The translations under genes were made by a program, and so were the position numbers. 64,000 nucleotides of DNA from Odiellus spinosus (Eukaryota; Arthropoda; Arachnida; Opiliones; Phalangiidae), in the NCBI GenBank assembly GCA_963920705.1, contig OY987238.1, forward strand, positions 15,742,183 through 15,806,182. The letters are read 5' to 3'. This document shows, one piece after another, positions 1 to 14,906 of this stretch; position 1 is the stretch's first letter, and each line of letters opens with the position of its first letter. A model generated the notes under the pieces. That model saw nothing but the letters and a program-made list of their open reading frames with translations, was not told where the DNA came from and did not search any database.

Positions 1-2823
1 TACGCCTTATAATAGCAGTTTTGATTTCCGTTTCCCTTTAATTCTTATAATACTGTTCAAAGGGCTTTGAGGAAACACCCTTTGAAAGACGAAACAAAAT
101 TACGTAGGCCTAAATAGAGTCGCAACCGGTTCTCTACCGAAATTTAACTCTACGCGAGATTGTGTACGCCTATAGTTTTTCAAAAAAGGCGGCAAAAAAA
201 CATTCCACCCCTCTTACCCAGCAGCCCGGTTCAAATCGGATCAGTTCCATAACTGAACTTTGCCTTTCCTTCCGTAGTTCAAACTTTTTCATTGTTTAAA
301 CAAGTTTATTTTAGTATAAAAACTAACCCTTTTTCTATTTTTATTCCCATTTTTTAGTTAAATAGGCTTAGGTCGTTTACTCTTTCAATTAACCATTACT
401 TCGCATCAAAGCTATGAAAAAATGGAATGATCGGTCTACTCGGTTTTATCCCCGGAACGCGCTAGTCTAGGCGCGTTGTAATTGGAGGAAACGGAGGAGT
501 TACGCGCCAAATCGGGGTAAATCCTTACGGGTATAAGGTGACTCGAAAAACTGGTTTTAAATTCCTTATTCCTTGGATTTCAACGGGATCAAAACAGTTT
601 AGATGACGAATTGGCCCTAGATTCTTCCTGTAAGTGGAATCTATTCATCTCCGCGTATTTCTACTCCTAGCCGAAGAGTTTTCCCGGCCCGACGGTACGT
701 CTTTACCCTATGGAACGCACCCCGTTGTCTCTCCCTTCTCCCTCCCCTCGGGTTTTCGTCGACGACAGAAATTTTCGTGACGACGTTTCTTGACGTGTGC
801 ACTACGTTTCGGCGTTATCCAATTGCCGGGTACTGTGACGAGAAATACGTAACTGGTGAGTACTTCACTCTTCTCTACTTATAAATAGGAGCGTGTCGTG
901 GTCAGCCCTAGTCTCCGTCTCCAATTAGGCTTAACGAAAATTAATTAAAACCGAATCTGGGCCAAAATTGGGCTAATCCTCGATAGAAATGGCAACTATA
1001 CTTCGAGCGAACCTCGGTAAGCTAGTTGGCAGACATTTTGAAAAATCACTATCGTCCTAGAGCCTCTAGCCTAGGCCTAAGTTGGCGGCTGACTAAAGCT
1101 CTTAAAAAACAGCTATAAATACGAACGTGTAGGCGGGGTTTTTTTAGACCCCCTTCGTTGCCATCGCTATTATTAAAATTACTAGTTGGTTTAACGTTAA
1201 TTGTCTTATCTCGTTAGGCCTAATTTAAAATGAGGGATTGGTTTAGGGTGTGTTTTGATACGAATAACCCCCGTACAATAATAGTATAGGCCTATATGTA
1301 CGTATCGCTTACCTCGGTCTTGCTACTGTCCAAAGTTGAAACTTTGAATTCTAGGTAGTTAACCTCCTTGGCCTAATTTTAAGTACCCATTAGGAATATT
1401 TGCTTAGAAAATTAATTCTAGCTTAACAAGAAGGGTTCTGAAGATAGGAATGACTTTAAAACGTTAATTTTCTGAACAAAAACTTAATTATTTATTGAAA
1501 GAAGTTCCAGAGATTGCAAAGATTGATTAATATTTAATAACCGCTAATATTAATCAATGTTTCCTATATTTTAGGATAGTTATATTGAAATATATGGCCA
1601 ATAACAAGATATTAGTTTAAGATGATTGGGCGTTTAAAAATTTCAAATTAAAGGGAAGATTTCCCATCCAATTAAATTTTAGCGCACGTGTCACCTTCCC
1701 TTTGAAATTGAAAGCTTTGGCGATACCTTTAAAATAAAATACCTAAAGTTTGGCGTTAAGCAATCCTATCTTACGGCTTCGATATTTTTAATTCTACCGA
1801 AATATTCGTAATTTCGAGAAATAGTCCGCGGTGACGTCATTCTTCCCGTTGATGACGCCATCCTACACGTTGGTGACGCGTGACTCGCTCGTAAAGGCGT
1901 TGCTATCACTATTCCCTTTTAAATATTGATACCGCCTTTGGTTGTCAGCGCGCCCGAACCTAGGCCGAGTTCTACGACTATTCATAGACTCTAGCTTCGA
2001 ACGCGCTGTCAACTAAATACGTTTAAAGGGAGACTGTCACGAGAAAATTTTGTTTTATACCAAGAATCTTAAGCATTTTATTGGGCAAAGGCGTAGTTCA
2101 TAGGGTTTTAAAAACATTTTAATTTTTGGCAATCTTTATTTTGCCAAAGTCTATATGGAAACCCAACATTAAACACTCGCTTCTGACTTTAAAACACTAA
2201 TTATGGCAAATAAGCGTTAAGTATATTTGCTCGGATAGTTTTGAACCTTTTTTTTTTTAAACGCGTGTCAGTCTCCCTTTAAATTGTTTTCGCTGTAGAG
2301 GGAAAGCGAAGTTGGCCGATGATGCGTTTCCCGTTCCGTAGCTAAAATCAGCCCTAGTTTTCAACGTGTACGAAAACGGGGTTAGGCTTAACCCTTCGTA
2401 TTTTTTTCCCCTAGAGATAAGTGGAAGTTTTAATTTCGTACCTGTTGCGAAGTTAAACTGAAACGGACTTTACGAAACTCACGCGCCAAACCTTCCTCCG
2501 AGGGCGATGTGGGGGGAAGGTGACGTAGAGGTACAACATAAGCCAATAGCACCGGGAAAAATATTTTTTAAAGGGATAATGAAGTACAATTTTTTTTATT
2601 TTTTTTAACGTGAAATTTTTTTTTGTATTAAATTAAATTGAAGGGGATATTAGGGTTAATGAAAATATGGTTTCGTTCTAAGGGTGGGAAACGGCGAAAC
2701 CATCGCGCTAGGTTAAGTTTTTAATGATAAATAAATTTTTCTTTGGTTTTTGAAGGGACAGAAATAAATATTTTTGTTTTTATTCGTAGTCGTTAACTGG
2801 AGTCGTACTTGTTGTACGGTAGC
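1..2823. other. Spacer upstream of CREB, no gene seen
   Basis: No open frame with coding character or splice-bounded exon is visible. The stretch is AT-rich with many in-frame stops on both strands. It holds a full CRE palindrome at 1832-1839, several TGACG half-sites (around 777, 791, 834, 1852, 1872 and 2521) and one copy of the dispersed TTAAAGGGATAATGAAG motif at 2568-2584. The last few hundred bases before 2824 are the likely promoter or 5' leader of the CREB gene, but I see no clear TATA box. Confidence 0.6.
1832..1839. promoter_or_regulatory. Consensus cAMP response element (TGACGTCA)
   Basis: A perfect 8-bp CRE palindrome lies 985 bp upstream of the CREB start codon. It is accompanied by TGACGCCA at 1852 and TGACGCGTGAC at 1872. 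CREB dimers bind exactly this palindrome, and mammalian CREB genes are known to carry autoregulatory CREs, so a feedback role is plausible. That role is inference; only the motif is seen. Confidence 0.5.
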
Positions 2824-5361
2824 ATGGATGCTCTGGTGGAGGAAACAGTGGCTTCGACGCAGTCTATCATGGAGAGGACGGAGTCGCCCACCCTCACCAT
2901 CACCGCTTCCGATTCCGCACCATCCGCCACCAGATCTACCAATCAAATAACCAAGATACAAGCCAATCAGGTAACGCGAACGAGAACCGCGTAGAGCGTA
3001 GACCTTCCGCTAAATAATAACGGAATTTGGAAATTTATCTAATATCCTCCCGTGGGTTTAAATTTCGTAAAACGTATTTTTTCCCCGGTTAGAGATAAAA
3101 ACAAATGAGCCCGTTGACTTTTCCCCTTATTGAAAGTAAACCTCTCTCTGGCGCTGCTGTATTTGTACGAGTACGATGTAAGATAAAGCTGTTTTTATCA
3201 GCCGTTTCGTTTACTGATAACGCTCTTCGTCGAGCGTTTCCAGTTGAAATTTTCCATTATAATCGAGGTTTTAATTTCGACGCCTTAACTACAATTACGG
3301 AATATGAGTTTTGACGCCATTTTACTTTTTAAAGAGGGGTAAGCGCTCGATATTTTAATTTAATTAACTCTAATTAAGAGACCCCTACTCTAAAAGAAGC
3401 AACATTCCGCAAACTGCTGATTAAAAAATTTAGGAAATCTTTATTACGGATTGCAACGCGTAGATTCGCTAATTTCGAGTTGATTCTGATGCAAATAAAT
3501 ACCTTAAAAAAATTAATCAAACATCAAATTTGGTTTTAAATGAACCCATTTTGTATCCAAAAGTGATATCCAAATAATCAAAGTAGTTTTCTTCATTTTC
3601 AAAAGATATTTCTTAGTCAATCAGTGAATGGATTATTTATTATTTCGAGACCTTTTTGAACACTTTATTATTTAATTAATTAACGATAATAATTCTTTTA
3701 ATTGATCCACTTTTATTCCTTGGCAATGCTCTTTCTGTCGCCTTTTACGCTAAGCCTAATTCGGGCCTAATTTTGTTTCAAAGTTGAGAAACTTTGAAGC
3801 GCGTGCGCGCGCGCGTTGCTATGGTTACCGAACACGCTCGCGAGAATCTATGATTGGCTTCAAACTCTGTTAACGTGATTGGTCATTGAACAGCTTTGAA
3901 ATTTATATAGTGACTATTTTTCGAATATTTTCAAAGAGTTACTATTTATCTTCTTAGGATTTTTGAAGGGAATTTTTAAAAACGTGGCGTTATTTTTGTT
4001 GTTCAGGTGAAACACGCCATCGCCGTCCCATCTCCCGGTGGTTCCGTTTCAATCGTCCACGTAGCCATCCCTAATAATCAAGGGGTGCACGTTCAGTCGG
4101 TGATCCAACAGGCCAATCAGCAGTCCGTGATCCAGGCTCCTTCCGGGACCACGTTGCAATCCCTGCCCAAAAATCAGGTCATTCTTCTCAACAAGCTAAC
4201 TGGACAAGGGTCAGTCATTCATAGCGCCGACACTGATTCCGGAGTTCATCCTGTTCAGGTAAAAAGAAACGAAGTCGTCGCTAAGACAATCTCCTTAGAC
4301 CAATATTTAGAAGCGACTTAGGGGGGGGGGGGGTGTCTGTTGAGGGTCGATTTTACGCCCACTGACTTCCTTTCAACGGATTTGCAGTTGATTTCGGCGA
4401 AGAACGAGAACGACGGTGAAACTGTGACCGCTGTATTGTCGCCGGAAGACGAATCCAAGAAGCGAAGGGAGATCTTGGCCAGGAGGCCTTCCTATCGCAA
4501 GATTCTCAGCGAACTCTCATCCACGGACACGCATTCGGCCGTTGCCACCCTGGGCGCGTCCAACAACAATCAGAACGAACTGAAAGATGACCAAACCACG
4601 ACCGCCGTAAGTGTAACACGCTTCCTTACCCCCGAAACCGCGAGTTTTCGTTAATAGAGTTGGATTCCAGACTGTAGTTGAGGATGGCGAAGGGGGCGGA
4701 ACTATCACGGTGGGCGGAACTCAGTACCACACGTCATCCGGTCTCATCAAAGTCGTGCAAGCGGGAGGAACTCTTCAATTGGCCACCCAAGATGCTAGCG
4801 GAGGAATCCAGGGATTACAGACGCTCACTATGAGTAACGCTGGAGGACAAAATACGCCAACCATCGTGCAATACGCGCAAGGACAAGATGGAGGACAGTT
4901 CTTTGTACCTGGTAACCAAAAAACCCCAAGATCTAAACCCCCCATCAATAAAAAAACTAATAATTCGTTCATTCCTCGACCGTGTAGTGACGGTGTCCGC
5001 TGCTGACTTGCAAGCTTACGGTATCAGAACGACGGGGAATGCGGGTTCCAGTTTGGGACAAAGCGTCGTCATGACGCAATCGGGGGCCATTCAGTCACCC
5101 GTTCACATGATCGAAGAGGTCTCTAAGAAGAGGGAACTCAGGTTGCTCAAAAACAGGTTAGTTACCGCGACTTTGACTTTGTAAAGACAAAATAACTCTT
5201 TTTATCTCATGGTTAGGGAAGCGGCGAAAGAATGTCGTCGTAAGAAGAAGGAATACATCAAGTGCTTGGAGAATCGCGTCGCGGTCTTAGAAAATCAAAA
5301 CAAAGCGTTGATCGAAGAACTTAAATCTTTGAAGGAATTGTATTGCCAGAAAAACGACTAA
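2824..5361 (+). CDS. CREB1: CREB/CREM/ATF1-type cAMP-responsive transcription factor
   Basis: Six exons in phase: 2824-2970, 4007-4258, 4388-4606, 4671-4911, 4988-5156 and 5217-5361, giving 390 aa (human CREB1 is 341). Exon 2 is a glutamine-rich activation segment (Q1). Exon 3 carries the kinase-inducible domain with KRREILARRPSYRKIL, so the PKA/CaMK target serine is Ser168. Exon 4 is the second Q-rich constitutive domain. Exons 5-6 encode the bZIP (about residues 333-388), with NREAAKECRRKKKEY as basic region and a four-heptad leucine zipper. The protein ends CQKND, close to the vertebrate end. The known role is nuclear: binding CRE sites and recruiting CBP/p300 when phosphorylated. The start at 2824 is the first ATG in the open frame and follows a purine-rich AGC. 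Introns 2-5 are 60-129 bp; intron 1 is 1036 bp. All junctions are GT-AG. Identification is secure; assignment among CREB, CREM and ATF1 is by overall similarity only, and invertebrates usually have one such gene. Confidence 0.96.
3797..3890. promoter_or_regulatory. GC-rich promoter-like cluster in CREB intron 1
   Basis: Within an AT-rich intron sits a short CpG-rich block. It has a GCGTGCGCGCGCG run resembling an NRF1 site (about 3799-3814), an X-box-like GTTGCTATGGTTACC at 3815-3829, and two inverted CCAAT boxes (ATTGG at 3853-3857 and 3878-3882) spaced 25 bp apart. This combination is typical of TATA-less promoters. It lies about 115-210 bp before exon 2, so it could drive a shorter transcript. 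Function is inferred. Confidence 0.35.
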
Positions 5362-5912
5362 ACTTTGAGGAGACTTCTATATTTTGTATAAAAGCGCGCG
5401 TGGTGGAACGACGCCTCATCCCCCTTATTAAGTCCCGTGGACTTTTTATTCAAAATTAACCCAAAAAAAAAAAAACATTGAAGACTTTCTGGTAGGAACC
5501 AAAATTCGCGTAATTATTTGCCACATCTTATCATTCTCGAGGAAATATCCCTTTTTCTCGAACCTTATTTTGTACATAGACTTAACGTGGCGCCATCTTT
5601 CGCGCTATTCATAGTGTAGTAATTATTTTTTTCCCCATTTCATTTTAGGCTTAAGCTCTACCCATTTTCACCCGAAATTTCTTTGGCGCCTTGTAAAAAA
5701 AAAATATTAAATGGCCAGCCATTTACAATCTGACTCAAAAATAGCGGTGAAGTCAATGAAAAAAAAAAAGGTTGTAACGATGGGAAGCGAGACGCTTTTT
5801 TAAAAAGTGAGTAACTTCCATTCGTCGAGTTCTATAGCGTGTATAATCTTTTTATAAAGGCTGTTCCCCCATTCGGCAATCTCCCCTCCGAAATGTACAT
5901 TTCCATAGCCCA

Positions 5913-5922
5913 AATAAATAAA
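5913..5922 (+). terminator. Poly(A) signal candidate for CREB
   Basis: Two overlapping AATAAA hexamers lie about 555 bp after the CREB stop codon and are followed by an A-rich stretch. This is the first AATAAA on the plus strand after the gene. It would imply a 3' UTR of about 0.57 kb. Confidence 0.45.
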
Positions 5923-5929
5923 GAAAAAA

Positions 5930-6908
5930 ATGTTATTAAACCTTTTCAGCCAACTTCTAGGGGGGAAAAGGTTAAGGACTTAACTATAACTAGTATTTTA
6001 TCCTCAATTTCGCCTAGTATCCTTTGGTTATTCGTTAATTTTGCGTTAATAGCTAGTATGAAGGTTTTTTAACAATAGAAAGGTCGTAATTTAAAAGTTT
6101 TGAGGTCAACTTAGGAGGTTCTCTGTAAATAAAGGATAATTGCTTGAACAGTCGAACTTATTCAAAAAGATTCCAAAGTGTAGCTCAATTTTGGAAGAAA
6201 GATTCGCGAACAATCTCCGCCAAGGCTTAATATACTCTTGGTACTGTATAAAATCAATAGGAATTTTTCGTATTTTCGCGCCAATTTTTGGCCTGGGAAG
6301 TGTCAATATACGGAGAATTCTTCCCGTAAAAGACATGATTATTCTTTTCTCGAAGCGAACTTTTTATACGCGTTTCTTTTTTAAAACTATATTCGCTAAG
6401 TATTTCCCGATATCCAATATTAATTTGGTTTATTTTATTTCAAATGTCCTTTTTATTTATTAATTTCGAATGTCCACTTTTATATATTCCTTAATAGGTC
6501 CACTTCTACGCTTATTTCTACTCCCGCCTTTTTCTATCCTCCGAGTCCTTGATCATGGAGTGGTTGCGCCTGGCAGCCCTGGCCCACGCCCACTCGGAGC
6601 GTTTATGGCGTATCCGCGAAAGACGGCGAAGCTGGCTGTTTTCTTCCAAAATGATACTTCAAGAATAAATTGGTATATTTAAAATTAATTTTAATTGATT
6701 TACTAACTAAATCGAGTGAAATAAAAGTCACGGTTAGTCGTAACTAGTTTTATACGCCCGAGAATTCCAGATTGACCCTCCCAAGTCCTAAGCCTTGTAA
6801 GTATAACTTTATTTGGCTTTTTGGGCCTTGGTCATCGCTCGAACGTTAATTAATCTGAATCCTACCCAAAACGACCTCTTTCTAATTTTTTATTATATTA
6901 ATTCACAG
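5930..6908. other. Spacer with one GC-rich open segment
   Basis: Mostly AT-rich. The block about 6540-6660 is distinctly GC-richer and open in two plus-strand frames and one minus-strand frame. On the plus strand it is preceded by an acceptor-like TTCCTTAATAG at 6488-6498, and one frame ends in a TAA that overlaps an AATAAA at about 6665. It could be an exon of the split frame at 6909-7093, but no donor joins them. I cannot choose a frame. Confidence 0.25.
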
Positions 6909-7093
6909 ACACCATTCGATCTCGCCATCCGCCTTCCATAGGAATATATATCGTCAATTTTCTTCCGGAAACTTTCTACGAAGGTGAGTCGAATTAAAGT
7001 TCAATTACGTATATAGTAACTGGGCAATCTTCAGGCGCAAACATTACCTTCGAACAGTACCTCAAAGCTCAAATGGCTCAAACTGTATTATAA
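6909..7093 (+). CDS. Candidate 3' end of an unrecognised two-exon gene
   Basis: Exons 6909-6983 and 7035-7093 are bounded by a CACAG acceptor, a GTGAGT donor, a 51-bp intron and a CTTCAG acceptor. The joined frame stays open and reads about 43 residues, ending FYEGANITFEQYLKAQMAQT then two residues and TAA. Intron size and splice motifs match the confirmed genes nearby. The 5' part is not found: the first exon begins in phase 1, and no upstream donor with a matching open frame is evident, although 6490-6664 is a possibility. I do not recognise the family. The final exon overlaps one arm of an inverted repeat (7029-7048 with 7099-7119), so chance openness within a hairpin element is the main alternative. 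Confidence 0.33.
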
Positions 7094-7119
7094 CTTGAGG
7101 TAATGTTCGCGCCGGAAGA
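7029..7119. repeat. Inverted repeat, 20-bp arms
   Basis: The arm at 7029-7048 (CTTCAGGCGCAAACATTACC) pairs with 7099-7119, reading GGTAATGTTCGCGCCGGAAG on the plus strand, with two mismatches. CCTCAA at about 7060 and TTGAGG at 7094 extend the complementarity inward. The left arm contains the acceptor of the second exon of the split frame described at 6909-7093. Confidence 0.6.
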
Positions 7120-8389
7120 TACAACGTGAAATGAAAGGGGATTTAAATTAAGCGTAATGGTATTGGGGTGTAGTAAATTGTTAAATCAATAACCTCGGGT
7201 TCACTTTCGCTCGAAACTCCTAAGAGTAGTTTATACGTAAATGAATGAAGTCTTAGAATTAACGAAAGCTTGCGGTTTAGAAATGATTTGATAAGAATAA
7301 CGTACCAGCTACAGAGAGTCTTTTATCTCTCAAATTGGGTATATAGCCTAAAGCGGTAATTTTTCCATGAGTGATGGAATCTACTGGAACCTATTTTTGT
7401 TAGTCTTAATCTATTCGACGCCCTTTTTGTTCTTCCGTATTTAATACCTTGTTCTTGGAGCTCGCGGTTAGGCCTCTATAGCACCCCTTTGACCATCGTA
7501 TAACGAAAAGAGATTGCTTTAGAGTATTCTTAAATTGATCTGTGGTTAAATATATATAATTTACGTAACTCCTGATTTAGTTTTAGACAACGTGATCCTT
7601 TAAATTAACAAAGGTAGATTCATTTGTTATCATAACTATAGCGGTATCCACCCTTGGAAGGGATAACTTTTTCCAACTCGGCTAGAATTGTAAGCCTACT
7701 CCTGACACCACTACCAAAGTCTAAGGGACTTTTATTCTTTCCCTTCTTGGAGAGACCTACACTCCGATAGATTTAGTTTCCAAGCAAACAAACTCCTCTT
7801 TACCACGTTTTCATTCTTTATACCTATTTTCTTTAGTCGAGTAGCGCCTCTTTAGATAGAGGGGAAAGATTGGATAAGTTGGGGATTTATGGTCGACCAA
7901 ACGATAAATTAGAAGTTTTTATTTTAACGGATTTGGCCTTTCGGAGAGCTAATGAAAGGAAGTTAAAAATGAAGATAATTTCCCGTCACTTATTCTCGCT
8001 AATTTAAGGCGGACGTTTTTCGTAATTAAAGGGGAACTGGCAAACTATCCCTCTCCCGTTGTTTTCTACCGATTTTTGTCAGTTTTTAAACGTTGCTCCT
8101 TCATTTAGAAGCGATGGGCGGGGATCTACGCGTGACTGAACTAAAAACGAAAAGGTCATCGCGATTTAAACAATAGGAGTTTTAATTCCGATACAACGAA
8201 AATAACAATGAGTGGAGGAAAAACAATCGGCCCGTATTTGAGTGACGAAAGGATAAGATAAGTCACACACTCCCACTTGTTTCTATCTAGGGGATAAGAT
8301 GATCTTATAAAAGTTAAGGACTCCTATCCGCTTTACCCCTTTATAAAAAAGGCTTCCAGATCCAGTTACTTAAAGGGATTATCCGCGAT

Positions 8390-8868
8390 TTTAAATCCAC
8401 TATCTGCTCCAGAATTAGCCCCTTTAAAATGCTTTTCCCCTTCTACTAGCTTTTACTTGGTACAATTTGCTTCAGTCAAGGTCGTCTGCTAAGCTAGAAA
8501 ATAAGGCGACTTTAAATAGGATTTAAAAATAGCGGATAGTCCCTTTAAAGTTCCAATCTGCCCAGAATTTGCCCCTTTAAAATGATCTTCTCTTCTTTAC
8601 GCAGCCTAGCTTTGACAGTACAATTTGTTAGGGTGAATGTCGTCTGCTAAGCTGGAAAAGAAGGCGACTTTAAAGGGGGTTTTAAAATTTTGGATAGTCC
8701 CTTTAAAGGCCCAATCTGCCCTAGAATTTGCCCCTTTAAAATGATCTTCCCTTACGCCTACAGTCTAGCTTTGACTGTACAATTTGTATATGATAATGTT
8801 GTCTGCTAAGTTAGAAAAGCGGGAGACTTTAAAGGGGATTTGAAAATCTTGGATAGTCCCTTTAAAGT
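8390..8868. repeat. Tandem array of a 155-bp CTTTAAAG-bounded repeat, three copies
   Basis: Units begin near 8402, 8555 and 8712. Each has, in order: ATCTG(C/T)CC, GCCCCTTTAAAATG, TCTTC, TAGCTTT, GTACAATTTG, GTCGTCTGCTAAG, GAAAA, GGCGACTTTAAA, and a joint reading GGATAGTCCCTTTAAAG. Single related copies occur at about 23750-23870, 42220-42355 and, more diverged, 16670-16800. The CTTTAAAG boundaries and dispersed solo copies suggest a short non-autonomous mobile element that has tandemised here. Confidence 0.75.
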
Positions 8869-9448
8869 CACCTTTTTTTCTCGCGTTGTACGGTCAAAAC
8901 TGGGCTAGGGGAAAAATTGTAGAGCTGATAGGGCCTTTAATTCCAAAATTATTTCATAATTGGGGTTTATTTTGAATGACGGAAATATTTTGGGTTATTC
9001 TTTTGGTTTAAATTTCGTGAAGCGGTGAAAATTTACTCGAATTTGTATAAAAACGCTTTCATTTCTTCGGGATTTTTAAATAAGATCTAAAATTAAAACG
9101 TTTATAACTTGATACGGCTAAATTGGTCCGCTTCTTTTCACGGGAGTCCTTTCAATTAATAGAAATAAATTTTGTTTTTCCCTATTCTTCGTTATTCTCC
9201 GTTACACGCACCCGTTGTTTTTACGAAAAAATGTTCCCAGTTCCCCAAATACCTAGTTTAGCCCCCCCTCTCCCCCAATGAACGGCTCAGCGATTTTAAT
9301 CTTCGTTCTAGATGAAACCGTTAAGACGAGAGCCACTAATAACTAATTTTTAATATACAAATTGTTAATAATAATATATAGAGTAATATCATTTTTCTTA
9401 CGCGGGAGTTTTGTACACAATTTAATTTCCTTGACCATTTCTAAATAC

Positions 9449-9780
9449 AGGGTTGCCACAGGTCAGGGAAAAGTCAGGGAATTTTAAAATGAACCAAAGA
9501 AGTCAGGGAAAAGTCAGGGAATTTTAAGATATTTTAAAAAGGCAGGGAATTAATAAAGATCTTTGAAGAAACCAGGAGATTCCAATCATCTGCGGAAAAG
9601 ATTCTCAGCTGACAGCGTGTCAGTTGCATAGATTAGAACAAAGATACGCCTGCAACAAAGTTTGGCAAACGCGATTATATAAAAAAAATTAAAGGTTAAA
9701 ATTGTGTAATCAGCCGAAAGGTCAGGGAAAAACCTGGAAAAGTCAGGGAATTTGAATCTGAAAAAACTGTACAAACCCTG
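9449..9780. mobile_element. CAGGG-ended repeat element rich in GTCAGGGAA
   Basis: The left end reads CAGGGTTGCCACAGGTCAGG and the right end reads GTACAAACCCTG, so the termini are short inverted repeats of CAGGGTT. The interior is made of degenerate copies of GTCAGGGAAAAGTCAGGGAA with T-rich spacers. A CAGGG terminus is common in hAT-type and related non-autonomous DNA elements. I could not find an exact target-site duplication, so the class is tentative. Related sequence is at 12460-12960, 26597-27283, 41020-41225, 43865-43945, 46615-46700, 54805-54925 and 63960-64000. Confidence 0.55.
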
Positions 9781-10568
9781 AAATAATTTCCTCGACTAAT
9801 TCTAATATTTTTACACGAATATACCATTTCAGGCTCTAACTGTAGTCAATTCCCACATTCTATTCGTCTTAGTTGGAGCTAAAGATTGGCTGGTGTGAAA
9901 GGCCCTTTAGTTTATCAATCAGGGTCAGCTGATAGTTCACTGGTAGTGCGAGAAACGAGTGTAGCGATGCGCCTGTCCCTGGGGAATATAATAACGACTT
10001 TGATTATTCAATGAATCTATTTTTAATTACACTCGATGCCTCAAACGCGCCTTGATATTCAGAAGCTGTAACTCGATTTTCCCGAACCCTGACCCTTAGT
10101 TCCCTCTATAATCTCATTACCCAACGATCCATTAAGGGAAAGGAAAGGGGTGAAACCGTCATAGTGTCGGGTTTACCATCTTGTTTCTCTAGAGGTAGAG
10201 AAATCAGACGGGGAAGCCCGAGCGTCTGCCCGAGGGATTTTTCTCATTGGTTGTTTTTGCGTTGCCATTAGCGACCATCGCGGGGGTTACCCAACTTCAC
10301 GTTCCGGGTCGATACGTCACGAAGCTATCCCCGTGGTTCTCGCTTCTGAGTCATAAACCACTCTTATTACGCGCGCCCGCGTACACGCTCGCGTTTTTGG
10401 CTGTCATAGACTCGAATTTGTTCCGAAAATAATACTCGCTTAAGTTCGTTAATATCTCTTTCTCCCGGGCGTCGAAAACTCTGTCTAATTGAGCCCAAAG
10501 TGGATAATTAGGTCTAAATTGAAATTGGCTCGCGCGAAAGTGGTCCTGGTAGTGGTCCTCGTAGCGAT

Positions 10569-14688
<4,120 letters not shown>

Positions 14689-14892
14689 TCAAAATATCCT
14701 TTTTTCGTTTCCCTCAACCGCCAATTAAACTTCACCCCTTCCTAAATCCCCCAAATTAGAATTAGCCCCCCCACACTGTCTTTGATTCAAAGCCCCCCTT
14801 TACGTTACGACAAAATGCCCCCCCCCCCCCCCCCCCGCTCTTATTAACCAATCAAAAAGCCGCGGCGCCGAACCCCCCAATCTTAAAAAAAA

Positions 14893-14906
14893 AATAAATA
14901 AATAAA
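14893..14906 (+). terminator. Poly(A) signal candidate for Ral
   Basis: Overlapping AATAAA hexamers about 205 bp after the Ral stop codon, in an A-rich run. A 19-nt C homopolymer (14818-14836) lies between the stop codon and the signal, inside the presumed 3' UTR. Confidence 0.5.

Larger units (their letters stand above)
7120..10568. other. Spacer between CREB and Ral: repeats, no gene seen
   Basis: No coding exon is recognised. The stretch contains the 155-bp tandem array (8390-8868) and a CAGGG-bounded element (9449-9780), annotated separately. The last 700 bp contain two inverted CCAAT-type sequences (ATTGG near 9885 and 10245) and become GC-richer toward 10560, as expected for the Ral promoter. 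A 61-codon open frame at 10247-10432 has no similarity that I recognise. Confidence 0.5.

Noticed and set aside
220..245. tRNA-like B box (GGTTCAAATC)
   Set aside because: No A box at proper spacing and no cloverleaf can be drawn around it.
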